The translations under genes and the position numbers were made by a program. The notes under the pieces are model-generated. The model ran no database searches, was not told where the DNA came from, and saw only the letters and a program-made list of their open reading frames with translations. 64,000 nt of DNA from Vermamoeba vermiformis (lineage: Eukaryota; Tubulinea; Echinamoebida): contig JBEWZL010000178.1 of the NCBI GenBank assembly GCA_045837725.1, positions 124,001-188,000 of the forward strand, read 5' to 3'. Below are positions 1-13,112 of the stretch, piece by piece (position 1 is the stretch's first letter; the number at the start of each line of letters is the position of its first letter).

Positions 1-1185
1 CTTGTTGTCTTCTCCCAATGAAGAAGTTAGAGAACAAGCCGTCTGGGCTTTGGGTAACATTGCTGGTGACTCAGCTGCTGTAAGTACTATTCTACAAATT
101 TTATGATTTTTCTTTCCGATCCACATCCAAGATCCTTTCGTCATTACAAATTGTTCAACGATTTCAACATTGATTTCTAACATTGTACTCAGTACCGTGA
201 CTACGTTTTGGCCAACAAGATTATGCCTCCTCTCTTGCAAAACTTGGTTGACTCGCACAAACTCTCCATGTTGCGCAACGCTACTTGGACTTTGAGCAAC
301 TTGTGCCGTGGCAAGCCTCAACCCAAATGGGAAATCGTCTCTCAATCTTTGCCCACCCTTGCTCGTTTGATCTACAGCACTGACGAAGAAGTCTTGACTG
401 ACGCCTGCTGGGCTTTGTCATACCTCTCTGACGGTCCCAACGATCGCATCCAACAAGTCATCGACTCTGGTGTTTGCCGCCGCTTGGTCGAGTTGTTGAT
501 GCACGGTTCTTTCGCCGTTCAAACCCCTGCTCTTCGTACCATTGGTAACATCGTCACTGGTGATGACACACAAACTCAATTCGTGCTCAACATTGGCATC
601 TTGCCTTGCTTGCACTCTCTCTTGTCTAGCCCCAAGAAGGGTATCCGAAAGGAGGCTTGCTGGACGATCTCCAACATCACTGCTGGCAACAGCGCTCAAA
701 TTCAAACCATCGTCGAGGCTGACATCTTCCCTCCTTTGATCCACTTGCTCGGCAGCGCTGAGTTCGATATTAAGAAGGAAGCTGCTTGGGCCATCTCCAA
801 CGCTACTTCTGGTGGTAGCCCGGATCAACTGCGCTACTTGGTTGCTCACGGCATCGTCAAGCCATTGTGCGATCTGTTGGAGTTCCCCGACCCCAAGATC
901 ATTATGGTCGCTTTGGAAGGCTTGGAGAACTTGCTGCGCATTGGTCCTAAGGGTCCTGGCAATGAGGTCGCCACTCAAATCGACGAGCACGGTGGTGTTC
1001 AAAAGCTCGAAGCTTTGCAACGTCACCAAGCCAACGAAATTTACGAGAAGTCGCTCAAGATCCTGGAAACTTACTTCGAAGCCGAGGACGACGATCAAAA
1101 CATCGCCCCGAACGTCAACGTCAACACTCAAACCTACGCTTTTGGTCACAACCCTAACGTGCCCAACACCTTCCAATTCCATTAA
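1..1185 (+). CDS. Importin subunit alpha (karyopherin alpha), 3' part
   Basis: Adaptor that binds classical nuclear localisation signals and bridges them to importin beta. Exon 1 runs off the left edge and ends at 79; the second exon is 193-1185. The reading phase across the 113-nt intron is 0 and gives [15 protein letters not shown], a signature of the armadillo repeats of importin alpha. The remaining protein is a chain of ARM repeats with the NLS-binding W...N pairs ([34 protein letters not shown]) and an acidic C-terminal tail (YFEAEDDD), which in this family binds the CAS exporter. The N-terminal importin-beta-binding domain lies outside the window. The codon bias is stronger than in most neighbours (many C-ending codons), suggesting high expression. 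Long open frames on the opposite strand are shadows of this bias. Confidence 0.97.
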
Positions 1186-1699
1186 GCGATCTACAGATCC
1201 GGCGCGAAGAAAACAATATTTATTCATCAGTTCTAAGCGCTTGGTCGTTTGCCCGACCATTGGTCAACGCAGAATCAATCGTTAATCACCATCTACATAC
1301 ACCCCTGATTGTGCCAGTTCAACTCATCTAAATCCACATCCACCCAACAACCCAACTTCATGTGAATAGTTTGGATCAAGCCCGATTCGTTTGTAACGTG
1401 TCGGTATTGATTGGCTTTTATTTCGAACTTCAAATATTATTATTGCAAGCGAACTTTTGTAAACTTTTACCCAACCTTATCCAAACCCAACCCAATCCTT
1501 TCTCAACATTTGATCGGTCAAGTTTCCAACAATTTTGTCAAAAATAAACTTGAAACTTAATTCAAAACAACCACGAACTTCTTCGTTATAACTTAAACTT
1601 GCAAAATGCGGATCGAACAAGTTGAAAAGAATTCAATGCGGTTTTTTAGCACTTATACTTCACTAACGTTGTCTTTCGGCCCGTATTATGGATGGACTA
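1186..1699. other. Convergent intergenic stretch, 3' ends
   Basis: Lies between the stop codons of importin alpha (+) and the Nudix gene (-). AT-rich, with an AATAAA-like signal around 1542. No RNA gene or conserved reading frame is visible. Confidence 0.6.
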
Positions 1700-3094
1700 C
1701 TAGCTTTTATTGAACTGTCCTCTCGATAAGTACACTCCAAGAGCAGCAATAGCTAACATGACGATCGTTTTTTTGTACTCCATTGCCCGACTAAAAACAG
1801 ATGCAACCATCCACAGAATTCCTGTTTGCATGCGGTGTTCGAACGGACCGGCAAATTTAGCTACGTTGTTTAAGAGTTCGCTGGTCATGCTTAACGACAG
1901 ACCCCACATCTGATAATCAAGCACAACTTTTTCTTCAACTCCATTCGGAAAATGTTCATCGTCCCGAGGCAACATAATACTGAAAACGAGCAAGTTAGAA
2001 TAAACTATCGAAGTTTAAAAGACTGGATCCAGATCAACTTTTAGATCGAGTAACACTGGATCTCGTAAGTGAAAAGGTATTGTATTACTGTGCATACCTA
2101 GGAAAGTGTGCCGAATCACCGTAAAATTTCTTCAAAATTGCAATGAACACGGCAAAAGTTTTGTAAATGCCGATCAGACCCGTCAAAGGGTACTTCAATA
2201 TGCGATGTTCAGGGTTCTTAAAGTATCCTATGGACACCCAACGACATGAATGTACTTCACTATGTTGTAAATTCACTGGCTCGTTCATCCACGTCAGCTG
2301 TAAGAAGACTGAGCGGATCCAAAAAAATAAATTAGATATTACGCATCAATAGAGGAGATAATCGATGGTAAAGAAAACGTACCAAAGCACGATACGACCA
2401 TGTTGTTCTTTCGTACGCGTGATGTCTCTCTGTCGCTGATCCGGCCCAGCAACAAAAATTTATTTCTAAATTATTCAACGTTAATAATTGGCTCACTGTA
2501 TAAATAAAAGGTTAAATATACATACTTATTAGTCAAATCGAGGCCAACTTCTTCGAGTGTCTCGCGCATAGCATTTTCTTCGGCAGTTTCATTTGGTTCT
2601 CTTTTTCCGCCCGGAAAAGCAACCTAGGTTTGTATTTATTAATAATATATATTAATATAAAGATATTATCATTACGTACATGTCCGCTCCATTTATCTGT
2701 TGGGCGTGTAGTTCGTTTTATGTACAGCAATTGGGCGTGCCCTGTCTGAACCCATTCCTCTAAAAATTCATATTAAATAAGCTTTGTATATTTTCAGTGA
2801 TATTATTCGTTATATTGGGAACTTGGAAAGGACCCAGAAGCGGGATATTATTTTTAATTATTGTTCTAATTAACGCAGTATTTACTTACGCTGTAAAAAC
2901 TCCTCTATAATTTCTTCACGTGTTTTGTGGTCTGTATTAATTATTTTGTATTTTTTCAGAGCGTCGTAGCCGGATTTCGGTTTGACCCGCAAGATCAACG
3001 CTACAGCCGCACGTCTACCGGTCCATTCTTCGAATAACTTTGGTTTGTATATCGGTAAGTTAGAAATGACCGATTTAAGGAAATCATAGTCCAT
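1700..3094 (-). CDS. Nudix hydrolase with C-terminal hydrophobic segment
   Basis: Hydrolase of nucleoside diphosphates linked to another moiety. Six exons (3094-2890, 2759-2680, 2623-2526, 2465-2383, 2308-2098, 1979-1700) join in frame to 318 residues. The Nudix box is split over the second and third exons: WSGHVAFPGGKREPNE followed by RETLEEVG, which contains the required G, E, RE and EE residues. The block LLYIKRTTRPTDKWSGHVAFPGG resembles the NUPR-type N-terminal part of CoA diphosphatases (NUDT7/8, Pcd1), so a CoA-type substrate is likely but not shown. The last 20-25 residues (TIVMLAIAALGVYL) are hydrophobic and could be a tail anchor, which is not usual for this family. An intron at 1980-2097 carries four GATC sites within 45 bp. 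Confidence 0.88.
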
Positions 3095-3608
3095 TTGTAT
3101 TCGCTTGGAAAAACTGGATAAAATTCGAACTGTCAGCGGAGGTTGATTTGTGCGGTTCGAACCTTTTAAGGTGCTGCAAGCGTATCTAGCATATGAATAC
3201 TTTCAGACTCCAATATTTCATCGGACCTAAGCATTCTATGGCTGGGATCCCTTTTTACAACTCACTTTGCGATGGGTTAGCAGCACAATATTCGCTAATT
3301 TATCATTGTTATTGTACTTTTCAAGCGGAAGGTCATAATATTTATCTCTTAATTCCTCATAGTCGGTAGATCTCATTCGTTGTTGATAAATCGATGTCAA
3401 TATTTAAATGATGCCTTCAATTCTTGATAGGCGAGTAAGCGACAATAATATCTTATTACATATGGAGATATTTGTAACGCACTCATTACTATTCTAAATC
3501 ATCACCTGTCAATTTCGAGTGTCAAATAACGGACAAGACAGAAATTGAGCAGAAACGCATTTCTAACATTTATTTTGGCTGCACGTCCACATATAATCAC
3601 AAAATAAT
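3095..3608. promoter_or_regulatory. Divergent intergenic region, presumed promoters
   Basis: Separates the start codons of the Nudix gene (-) and the receptor-like gene (+), so it should contain both promoters. No open frame of note and no RNA gene is recognisable. Confidence 0.4.
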
Positions 3609-6600
3609 ATGACGGAACAAAGAAGCGGCTTTTCTAGGCTGGGATTGGCCTTGAATAGCAAACCCGTTATTATTTTGCTTTTTATTGGATTGTGGATGAA
3701 TTGCATGGCTGCACCGCCGAAAATTACCGATTTTACATATAGATTCAAGCAATTAGAGTTGATAGACACCGTTTTGGACGCAATTACGGTCACGGCGAAA
3801 TTCGATCAAGAAGTATTTCATAATGTAACGTGCAGCGACCCGTCGGAACAAGAGCCTGCTATATTCAGCCCATGTTGTATATATAACAACGTTACTGGCT
3901 GCGTAAACAGTGGTTACAACAAAGTTCAATGCATGGATTATGCTCATCCGAGCCTCAACAACAGCATTGTTTACGACCAGTATATTTACTACTACGCACA
4001 CGTAGAGAACTACGCAACATGCCATTCAGTAACAATAGAAAATCACGCCAGCATAGGTAATGTAATCAACGGCTCTTGTATTTACGGATCCAAATACTTA
4101 AAAATTAATAACCGATTTAATTTTACACATGGTATTAAGCACTTCTAGTGCGATTGTATTTTAATAATTTAGCGCGGTAGTTGATTCTCCCAAACTAAAA
4201 TTAGCTATTATTTTTGTGTTCAATTTTTTTTAATAATCATACTCAAGGAGGCCTAAATCAAGCTTCTTCCGACCTAAAATTCGAGTATAATGTTTCAATT
4301 AGATTCTCCAGTTTTGCAAAGAATATTTACCGTGGCCAATCGCGTGCGGTGAACACCCAATTGAAGTATGATTTTTAATTGATTTAATTTGGCTAGGGTT
4401 GGGCTACTTGATGGTATCAGTGCGAGGAGATGAAGCAACGGTGTACAATACTGCGGATTTTTTGGGTCTGACTTACGGAGGTGCAGCGCTTCCTATGTGT
4501 TGTAGCGAAATCCGTCGCAGAAACCCGAGTTGGACTGGTGATCTTTATTTTGGCGTAATTGGAAGCGCACCGTCAATAGTAGATGTCAGACTATGGAGTA
4601 AGCCCGATAATCCTTGCGAGAATTTTGCTTGGCGGAATTTCAAACGATCCTCGAAAAGATCTCGCTTGCTTCAATCAATTTTGACCGTTATTAACACGTC
4701 ATTTCATTTAGACGATACCAAATTGCCTATTGATAGGTTTTGGCATCAACGTAAGTATATTGACAACATTGCTACCTCGAAAATTATTGCTGATTCGATT
4801 GTTTATTCTAAAAATAGCTCCTGTCACTGTCTCGTGCGATGGTTACCAATTTGGCGTAAAAGATTGCTTGAATAATGTTGGCTGCTTTTTTACTCCTCCT
4901 ACGGTTGACCCTTTGTTTGATCTGGCGAAATTAATCAGGTACTAAAAATTGTTCATTATTCACTGAACCGCTTATTCACTGAAAATCTTGTAGTGCAATC
5001 GAAGGTTTTAATATAATTCCATTACAACATTCAGTTGCTATTATTACAAGACAAGTTCAGTACCGCAATCTTGAGGTAACGTTTTATTTCAGATAAAATT
5101 CAGAAGTATTTGTTAATAGTTTACTCTATAGAACGCAAACGTAGTATTTCCGTTCCCTATTGCCCGATTACAAGATTCAAGCTGCAAATATTCATTCCCG
5201 ACGTTGGTGAATAGTGCAGGAGAAGTGGTTGAAAGCGTTGGTCCTCCAACTTTCAAACGGATTGAATGTAACAAGGACGCATATGTCAATAATGTAGAGC
5301 GTAAGTACATACCAATAATATGCATAATAATCCTTATTAATGCTTTTTGAACAATTTTCAGTGTTCCGAAAGTACGTCGATAATTTGGGTCAGACACAAA
5401 CGGTCACATTTGCAGACGCAGGTGTTGCGTTATTAAAGGTATAGTACCACCAATGTATTAAAGGTACCTAGCGGTAATAATATTAATCAATTAGGTTCTA
5501 CCTTTTGTCGTGGCTGATGCGTGGGTCGCGTGCAATGAGCTTGTCAAAGCTGATTTTCTGAAGCAATCCACGGAACAAGTGAACATCCTTCAAACAACAA
5601 ATTGCTACGAAACATTTGCGTCTGAGACTTATTTGAACGATTCGTGTTGTAATCCCGAGTACGTATAACGCAACCATAACTACAGTCAAGCTAACTTGCC
5701 CCTTCAGTATGCAATTGATCGAATGTTGTGCTGCACGTGATGTTGTGGCCAGTGCTGACAAGTACGAGATCATTTCAGACAACGTCCAAGCAGCTTGTTC
5801 TGCGTACCGTTGCTCTCTCGTAAGTACACACACGTGAATGAATTTGACACGTGTCAAAGTGTCACTTTTAACACGGCTAATAGAATAACCTTGGCGACTA
5901 CATGGTGTTATCTGCTTCGTCTGCTGATCGAAGATCTGGCTGTGCCACTCGCAGTACTGAGGTCAGTCAAATCCATTTGCTACGATTGTTTTTTCTGACA
6001 CCCGTTACTTAGGCGACCAATGCAATCTTCACTTCGAGAAACGGACTTTTTGCTTGCATTCAGAATTTCAATCCTCAATATTGCAATTATGAGTACGTTT
6101 AGTCCATTAGATCTCACAAATCGATAACTAATTGCATTTTTGTAGTGTCCAATGTCGATCTACTGACATACGCTCAGTGTGCCTGCCTTCGCATTACTGC
6201 TCAATTCCATGCTCAACAGATTACGACTGCATCACTGGCTCGTGTACAACTTTCCCGTACACGAATGTTTCGACGTGTCAAACTCTTTCAACGGACCAAC
6301 TCGCTTCACTAAACGATACCAGTTTGATGGACCTTGGGTTGAAGGTAACACATAGGTTAATTAAATAGACCAAACAAATTATAATGGTCCTTTCGTAGTG
6401 TATGGAGCTAAACTTGGACGAAATTATTTTGTTTTTCATTAAACAAAACCAAGGCTTACCAGGTAAGATTTAACTTACATAATGATTATCTGTTGCTCAT
6501 TCGATCCTAGTGACTGCTACGCGTGATGAGTTGATCAGTGCTTTAATTGCAAATGGCACCGACCCGCAATGTCAAGGCATTGCTCCTGCTGACACCGAAG

Positions 6601-9600
6601 AAGCATGTAAAGCGGTTCAGACTTGCAATTGGATGCCTTGTGACTCGACGACTAATCCATACTGTAACGCGCGTAAGTGTCACTTGTCAAAATGTCAAAG
6701 TGTCACAAAGTTAACTTCTTCTAACAGAAAATTGTACAACGCCGTTACTTGGCTCAAACAATTTCTGTGCCACTTGTGAAGCTGGATTTTGCATTGAAGT
6801 ACGTTAGTTAATGATAACATGCTGGGTTACAATTCTGAAATTTCGTCAGGTCTCAACATTTGGTCACTGTGAATACACCAGCTTGAACTTAAACCCCTCG
6901 GATTGTGCTAGTGTTGGCGGCTCATTCAACGGCCTTGCTTATGCGCCATTCGTCAAGACCCGCTGTTTAGCTCCAGCCTTGACTCAAGACACCTGTTACG
7001 ACCCCCAATACTGCAGTTCGTCAACGGTATGTTATCGACAAGCTACTGCCAAACAATTATTAATGTGATCTACCAGGCTGCTTGTGACAGCAAGTGTTAT
7101 GTGTCGGGAGTTACAAGTCAAACACAGTGCAATACAGTAGGACAAATCAACGGTCAAACACCGTCGTGGAGTTCTTGGACAAGAGGCAGCACTTCATATG
7201 GCTTGTGCACGGTCTCCTATACTTCTTATTCGTCGTGCACAACAGCGGATAGTCGATTGAGATACTGGCCTGGCAGCACGTGGGCCAGTGAACTGTTCAA
7301 CACGCAGGACTTTTGTGAGTCTTTTGGCCGATGTGACACGTTGACAGGACTGTACAACAAGCAAACTTGCGAAGCTCTGTCTCATTGTGTTGGCAATGAC
7401 GCGTTAACGACACAAGAAAGTTGTGAGGCACCTGGCTCTTGCAACGACTTTGACGGCTGTGTTTTCCCGTTACGAGAAAATTCTTTGGACTGCGAGCTCC
7501 CGTACTTCTGGACTCCGATTGGATGCTTGAGCTACGCACATGACACGCCGGCATTGTGCTCTGCTGCGAACGGGTATGTTTCACTGAACTAAACAACTTT
7601 CGTAAGAATCAATTTCCTAATTTGGTAATAATCTAGCACGTGGGCGACGAGGTCTACTACTAAAGCGGAGTGCTTGGCAAAAGTGTCAATTTGTTTCGAA
7701 CCACCCTCATCAGGATTGTTAGCTAATCGCCCGAGAATCGGTGCTCAAACTCCGATAGATTACACGTTCAAATCTCCTGAAGAATGTACGGCATGCAACG
7801 GTGTACCTGGAAATTTCTATTCGTGGAGGCAACAGTATTATTGGGCTCCCAGACAGTTCTCAAATTTCCAATGGAAGACACGAGAAATGATTCCTGCCAA
7901 CTTTTGGATTCGTGCACCGAGCTCGCCGTACTTTTATGCCATAGTTCAAGCTGCAGTCGGTCAAAGATTTGCAAAGATTCTTGAGTCGGAACAACTCTGT
8001 CGGTACGCACCTTAATATATTTTTTTGTCCTAAGATTGACACGTGTCAAAAGCGAACTCTGACTGACTTGTTGACACTTTAAACTAATTTGCAATGTTTG
8101 CAGATACGCACAAATCCAAGCTTCGCTCCAAGGCATAGTTTGTGATTGTACGAACAGTGGCTCAAATGATTGTTACGACGGCTTCTCTTCGTCAGTAGTA
8201 GCACTAGCAGCCTTCTGCTCGGGCGTTCAAGACTCGTTCAGCGAAGGCCTTGTGTCTCTCAGCTGTGCCAGCGACCTTCGCGTACAAGACACAGACTGCT
8301 TGGACATCAAAATCTCCGTCATTCCGATTTCACAGTTCGAGTCTCGTGGTGTGTCTTCGATTAGCGCAGCTTCAATCTCGTCATCAAGAGCCGATCAACG
8401 TCGTTCTGTAAGTTTTAACTTTATGTATCCGCCGAGCACGTTCTAAGAAACAAAAATTTTTCAGGCTTTGTACATTAAGAACAGTGCCGGAGTTGCCGTT
8501 GGAAAAGTGTTGAGCAGTGGTTCAAAAGTCGAAACAGACCGTTCTTTTACTGGAAATATCACCGTCTGTCTTACGTTCCCTTCGGTAAGACTGTCATTGC
8601 TGAACCGAAGTTTTGAACGAATTTGCTGATTTCCTTTTTAGGACTTCACCTCGGACTTGCCTTTGCAATTATACGACTACGCAGTGCCTAACGAGGATTA
8701 CACGCAGTTTGTACCGCTTGGCTGGACAGACCGCGTGAAACCTAACGGAACTGTCTGCTTTGAATTGAATAATAATTCACTGACCTACTTCCCGATTGGT
8801 CTGCAAGAAAACTGGGAGAACGCACCATTCATCACTACGTACTTCCCTGCAGAGATATTTTATCTCTTCTTTGGCGCGTTCATGTACTTGCTCGTGTTGG
8901 CCTTTACCATGTTCCACTTCATTTATCACATCCGCATGCGAGAGCTTGGCAGACCCTTCTTCAACTTGTCGACAACGGCGCTCTTGATATTGATCATTTT
9001 CTTGATGAGTAAGTGTCAACACAACTTGACACGTGTCAAATTTACGTGGATTTACTTTGACACGTTCGTTCAAACCCATCGAGCCTCGATTTACTAATAC
9101 GCTTATTTTATTATAGATCGCTTCGTGTACATGATGCTGATCGTTTCTGGTGTTATGGATAGCAACGGAGAAGTCGAAGTCGTTTTCTCATCGTTCCCTG
9201 CACTCCTGTTCTACGTCATTTATTCCATCATCGTATTAAGATGGTAAGTCGAGCAATATTAAAATTGGTAATAGGTCTCACCTACTATACTTAGGGCGGA
9301 AATTTATCACTTTACGATTGAAGCTGGTCAACGCGGAGGTCTGACAAAACTGAAGCCAGCAATTATTGCCATGAACGCGTTCCTCACACTTGCGTTCGCT
9401 TTGTTGCTGATCTTATATTATACTTTGGACGATCATACGCCACAAGTGATTAACTGTGCCACGCCTGATTCAGAACTCAATCAAATGACGCGCGGTGACA
9501 TTGTGGCTATTATCTACAAAGCCTTCTTTGCAGCTGTTTCGATCACTTTGTCGGCCTTGTTTGTCATCTATGGCGCTCGGTAAGTCACTTTAAATAGAAT

Positions 9601-10174
9601 AATTTCATATTATATTCGACCCTATAAAGGTTCTCGAGAAGCGAAATAAATCGCTCGGATCGAGCAAGATCCGGATCTTGAACTTACGCGTACATACTCT
9701 AGCCTTTACTAATATTCTTATAGTGTTATGAACCTCGTACTTAAGTCACTGAAGAGCGAGAACGTTCATTTGCAAAAACGTCAATCAAGAGTCAAAGCGT
9801 TCCAAAAGGTAAGTCCCAATGCAAAGATTTGAAAAAATAGCTAAAAAAAATCTGTACTGTTCTAATTGTATAATATTTTTTAGTTATTGGCAGTCTCATG
9901 TGTTTGTACGTTATGTTTATTAGCTCAAGCGGCGTTTTTGCTTTGGAGTTCAGTTAGTGTTGCCAGTACGGACGATCAGCAACAATTCTACGGCATTTTA
10001 TCGTTCCTTTACGCCACTGAAATTCCGTCGTCCATTATTTTCGTAATTATGTTCAAAAAGGCGTCGTTCTTTGTGAAAGCAGGCAAACATGGAAATCTCG
10101 CGGGAAGTACCGCTAGTACCTCTGCTCCCACGAATTCTTATCAACCGATGACTTCCATGAACTCTTCCACGTAA
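3609..10174 (+). CDS. Cysteine-rich receptor-like protein with TOM1-type 7TM domain
   Basis: Very large, intron-dense gene of roughly 20 exons. The N-terminus (MTEQRSGFSRLGLALNSKPV, then a run of hydrophobic residues ending near AAPP) looks like a signal or anchor sequence. It is followed by more than 1,000 residues of cysteine-rich, N-glycosylation-rich ectodomain (for example CVQCRS, CSIPCSTDYDC, NWMPCDS, CNDFDGC). The C-terminal part (8657-10174) has seven hydrophobic segments. The third is followed by WAEIYHF, then LKPAIIAMNAF, which matches the THH1/TOM1/TOM3 family (RWAEIYHQ...LRP). The tail is short and Ser/Thr/Asn-rich. The first intron (4057-4396) is longer than usual and its exact border is uncertain. 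Three introns contain the palindrome TGACACGTGTCA. The role is inferred to be surface sensing or adhesion; the ligand is unknown. The exons could belong to two genes, but the cysteine-rich reading frame appears continuous. Confidence 0.75.
5845..5856. repeat. Intronic palindrome TGACACGTGTCA, copy 1
   Basis: Perfect 12-bp palindrome, extended to 16 bp (TTTGACACGTGTCAAA, 5843-5858). It sits in a short intron of the receptor-like gene and is followed by a further half-site, GTGTCAC. Confidence 0.85.
8037..8048. repeat. Intronic palindrome TGACACGTGTCA, copy 2
   Basis: Flanked as TTGACACGTGTCAA in an intron of the receptor-like gene (about 8005-8101); a separate half-site TTGACAC follows about 25 bp downstream. 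Confidence 0.85.
9027..9038. repeat. Intronic palindrome TGACACGTGTCA, copy 3
   Basis: Flanked as TTGACACGTGTCAA in the intron between the second and third membrane segments of the receptor-like gene. The donor of this intron also reads GTAAGTGTCA, and a further TTGACACG half-site follows. Confidence 0.85.
9653..9680. repeat. Two adjacent GATC-centred palindromes in an intron
   Basis: GCTCGGATCGAGC (9653-9665) is followed at once by CAAGATCCGGATCTTG (9665-9680), a perfect 16-bp palindrome. Both lie within an intron of the receptor-like gene. Confidence 0.6.
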
Positions 10175-10563
10175 AAGCGTTACTGTTCCGAATTAAACTA
10201 TTGTATTAATAAATTCTCTGTAATTCAAAATTCATTCTCGTAGATCTTGCAACGCCGTTAAGTGAGCGGTTCATAAGTCTTTCGTACTGCTTTTAAGATA
10301 TCAATTCAAAACTGCTCCAGTTGGTCCTATCTGTGACGTTCTTAGAAATGCAAATGAAGAGACCCACCCAACACGTAAGATCCAAGGATTGATGAATTGT
10401 AAACTTCCTTTGAATAAGTCAAATCTGAAGCCGATTCTATCGGAGAATCGTTCCGACCAATCAAATCGTTGCAATGCCAACTAATGATAAATTTGATAAA
10501 GTTAGAGCTGGATTTGTCGTGCGCAAAAAAGCTAGAACGACTATCATTTCGAATGTTGGATTT
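10175..10563. other. Convergent intergenic stretch
   Basis: Between the stop codons of the receptor-like gene (+) and the sphingomyelinase-like gene (-). An AATAAA-type signal is seen near 10208. Nothing else is recognised. Confidence 0.5.
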
Positions 10564-13112
10564 TTATTTAGTTGCACAGTCAAGCAAATTCTTAGTGTTC
10601 AAGTTGAAAATAACACAATAAATATCTTGTTTGCACATCTTGTCGCATTCAAACTGCTCACTGACCTTAGTGTACTTTATGTACTTTTCAAATGCCTTGC
10701 TTTGCACCTCACCATTCCCATTGATCTCTTTTGAAAATTGATCCAATAATTTACTCCAAGACTCTACGGAACTAAAATATGGATAAAAATTAGTTATTAG
10801 CCAAACAAATAAGGATTATTCCCGATTTATTAAAAACGGCACCCACAAAATTTATAAAAACTTTTGATTATTTTGAAGCGGTGGATCTATTATTAAATAC
10901 CCGCTAATCCTTTCGCTCTTGCAGGAGTTATTAGGACTATGGACCTGCCTACTAAATACGTAGCTATCGCACAACTTGTCATTTTTTAAAAGAAAAGTTT
11001 GTGCGTATCAAAATTATCAAAAAAAATTTGATACTTTATCGGTGGTATCATTTTTAGTAAACTGGGAACTACTATTATTATATATATGTACTTACAAATC
11101 TTGCAGTCCATAAGCCTGCACTGCATTGTACTCCAGTTTCCAGTCAATTCTTCCAAGTTGATTGGCTTTCGTCAAATTTGCAAAAAACTGATAATAGTTT
11201 ATGATCTAAATACGGTATAATTAGAACTAAAATATTGTATATTACTCATCATAGTATTAAAATTTACCGTTGAATCCGATGAATTGTATTTGAACAATCG
11301 CAATCCAGGATTATTTCCAGTATCGTTCGTCCAGCCGTTCTATTATGATGTTAATTATAAGGTTAATAAAAATACTATTTTTTAATTCTTACTCGCCAAG
11401 GCGTTAGACTAGGAGCAATATTCATAACGACTTCGAAATTTTTGGATGTGTTCGACTTGAAAAGTCTGAACGAGTCAACTATAACGGAATAACCATTAAT
11501 ATATAATACTTCATAATAAAATTATTATTTATCCATTAAATTTCTTACTGTGAGTGTGGCCGAAAATACATCCGGTAATAACGTCGTTGTACTGGCTAAT
11601 AATGTTCAATAGCTGGTCATTGTATATATCCCACAAATTCATATATTTAACGCTTTGTTCGTAACCACCTGGAGGTGAATGCCCAATAATATAGACCTAC
11701 AATAGAAACAATAGATGTTAGATCCGGATTTGGATCGGATGCTTCCGAAAAGGAATTTTCAGCTCAATTATAACACTTGTATGAGATAATAAAATATACT
11801 ATACCTTCTCGTTATTGTCTCTAGAGTATTGTAGCGTTTGTTGGAGCCATTTGAATTGATCTGCCGGATCTGATCCGTAATTCGTTGCGTTGAGATTTTC
11901 GGACAGCCATAATATAGTATTAAGCGATACTATTCTTAATTGCTTATTTGATCGTGTCAATTGACTATAATATCCTCCTGTATTCCAATTAACGTAATTA
12001 GCGAAATGAAATTAGATCTGGATCCGCACCGGATTATTTTCATACCTTTGAGAAATGTCTTTATCGATTCATTATTTAGCCAATGCTTCCATAATAGTGC
12101 CAGGTCAGTATATAACCAATAGGGCCCTATAATAATTCACGTTAGAAAAAATTAATTTTGCATCGAAAAATATCGTATTTGCAATTGAATTACATTGCAA
12201 AATTTTCATTTGCAGATTTAATTAATGACTTAAATATGTCCAAATAAGGAAAATATGCGATTGATTTGGATTTTCGCACGTACCTGGTCTCGCGTCATCA
12301 ACAGGAAAAACATCGTGATTACCGATCGATGGGAACACTTCCGTATTAGGAAATGCTTGTAGTAATAGGTTCGTAATATTTTTGTTACTATTTTCAATGA
12401 ATGAGCGGTTGACCATCGTCCAAAGATCATGCGGCGCTGAATCTCCTAAAAAAACAAATTTTCAAAATCCACTCCAGCCTCGTAAATATCAATTATAATA
12501 TGATATCAACCTTAATATAAGTACCTGTATATAATACAAAGTCTGTTGGAATTGTTTGCATGAAATTCAAAGCATTTTTTACGAGGGTGATCGGTGAGTC
12601 GCACGAAAAATCGCCGTAAAGACCAGCCTCTATATTATTAAATTTATAATTATAATAATTACGAGGTTGGTAAAGAATTCACGACGTACTTGGGCCATTC
12701 GGATCCTTCTGTATGTAATGACAATTTTCGCCCTGCGGTTTCAATGGATCTCCACCCTGTAACCAATTGAACCGTTTAATTACACCAATATATTTCTTTA
12801 ATACGTATACTAATATAGAAGCGCTGGATCTGCCATTGTTACTGTACACAGAAATGGAAATAAAAATTTAGTTTATTGAATTATTATTATTCGCCGACTG
12901 CGCATGAAAATTGCATACTATATGCTATATAAATTATTTGATATTTTAAAATGCGTTTTGATGCTTGCCTGAATGTAATCCGGATCCAGATGAATGTCCG
13001 CGAGGTGCCAAAACAATCCAGTAGGCTTACATACTATTAAACTCGTATATAATACAATAATATATAATAAATATACAAATAATGGAACCTTCGCCCTTGT
13101 TGTGGTCCTCAT
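10564..13112 (-). CDS. Acid sphingomyelinase-like phosphodiesterase, secreted
   Basis: Calcineurin-type metallophosphoesterase of the acid sphingomyelinase (ASM/SMPDL) family, which cleaves phosphodiester bonds of sphingomyelin or nucleotides in lysosomes or outside the cell. The chosen start (13112) gives a clear signal peptide (MRTTTRAKVPLFVYLLYIIV). Metal-binding motifs appear in the right order: HLADIHLDPDY, TGDSAPHD, GNHD, GHSPPGG and GHTH. Family-typical stretches between them include PYWLYTDLALLWKHWL and FKWLQQTL. About eleven exons. The C-terminal exon holds several cysteines (CDKMCKQDIYC) typical of the ASM C-terminal domain. The penultimate intron (about 10772-11093) is long for this genome. 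An alternative ATG at 13151 would add 13 residues before the signal peptide and is less likely. Confidence 0.93.

Noticed and set aside
418-1260. Long open frame on the minus strand over importin alpha
   Set aside because: Mirror of strongly biased codons in the real gene; no domain, no splice structure.
1362-1547. Short plus-strand frame after importin alpha
   Set aside because: AT-rich, low-complexity translation; more likely 3' UTR.
4302-4367. Possible extra exon in the first long intron of the receptor-like gene
   Set aside because: It has an acceptor and a donor and is open in one frame, but no phase joins it to both neighbours.
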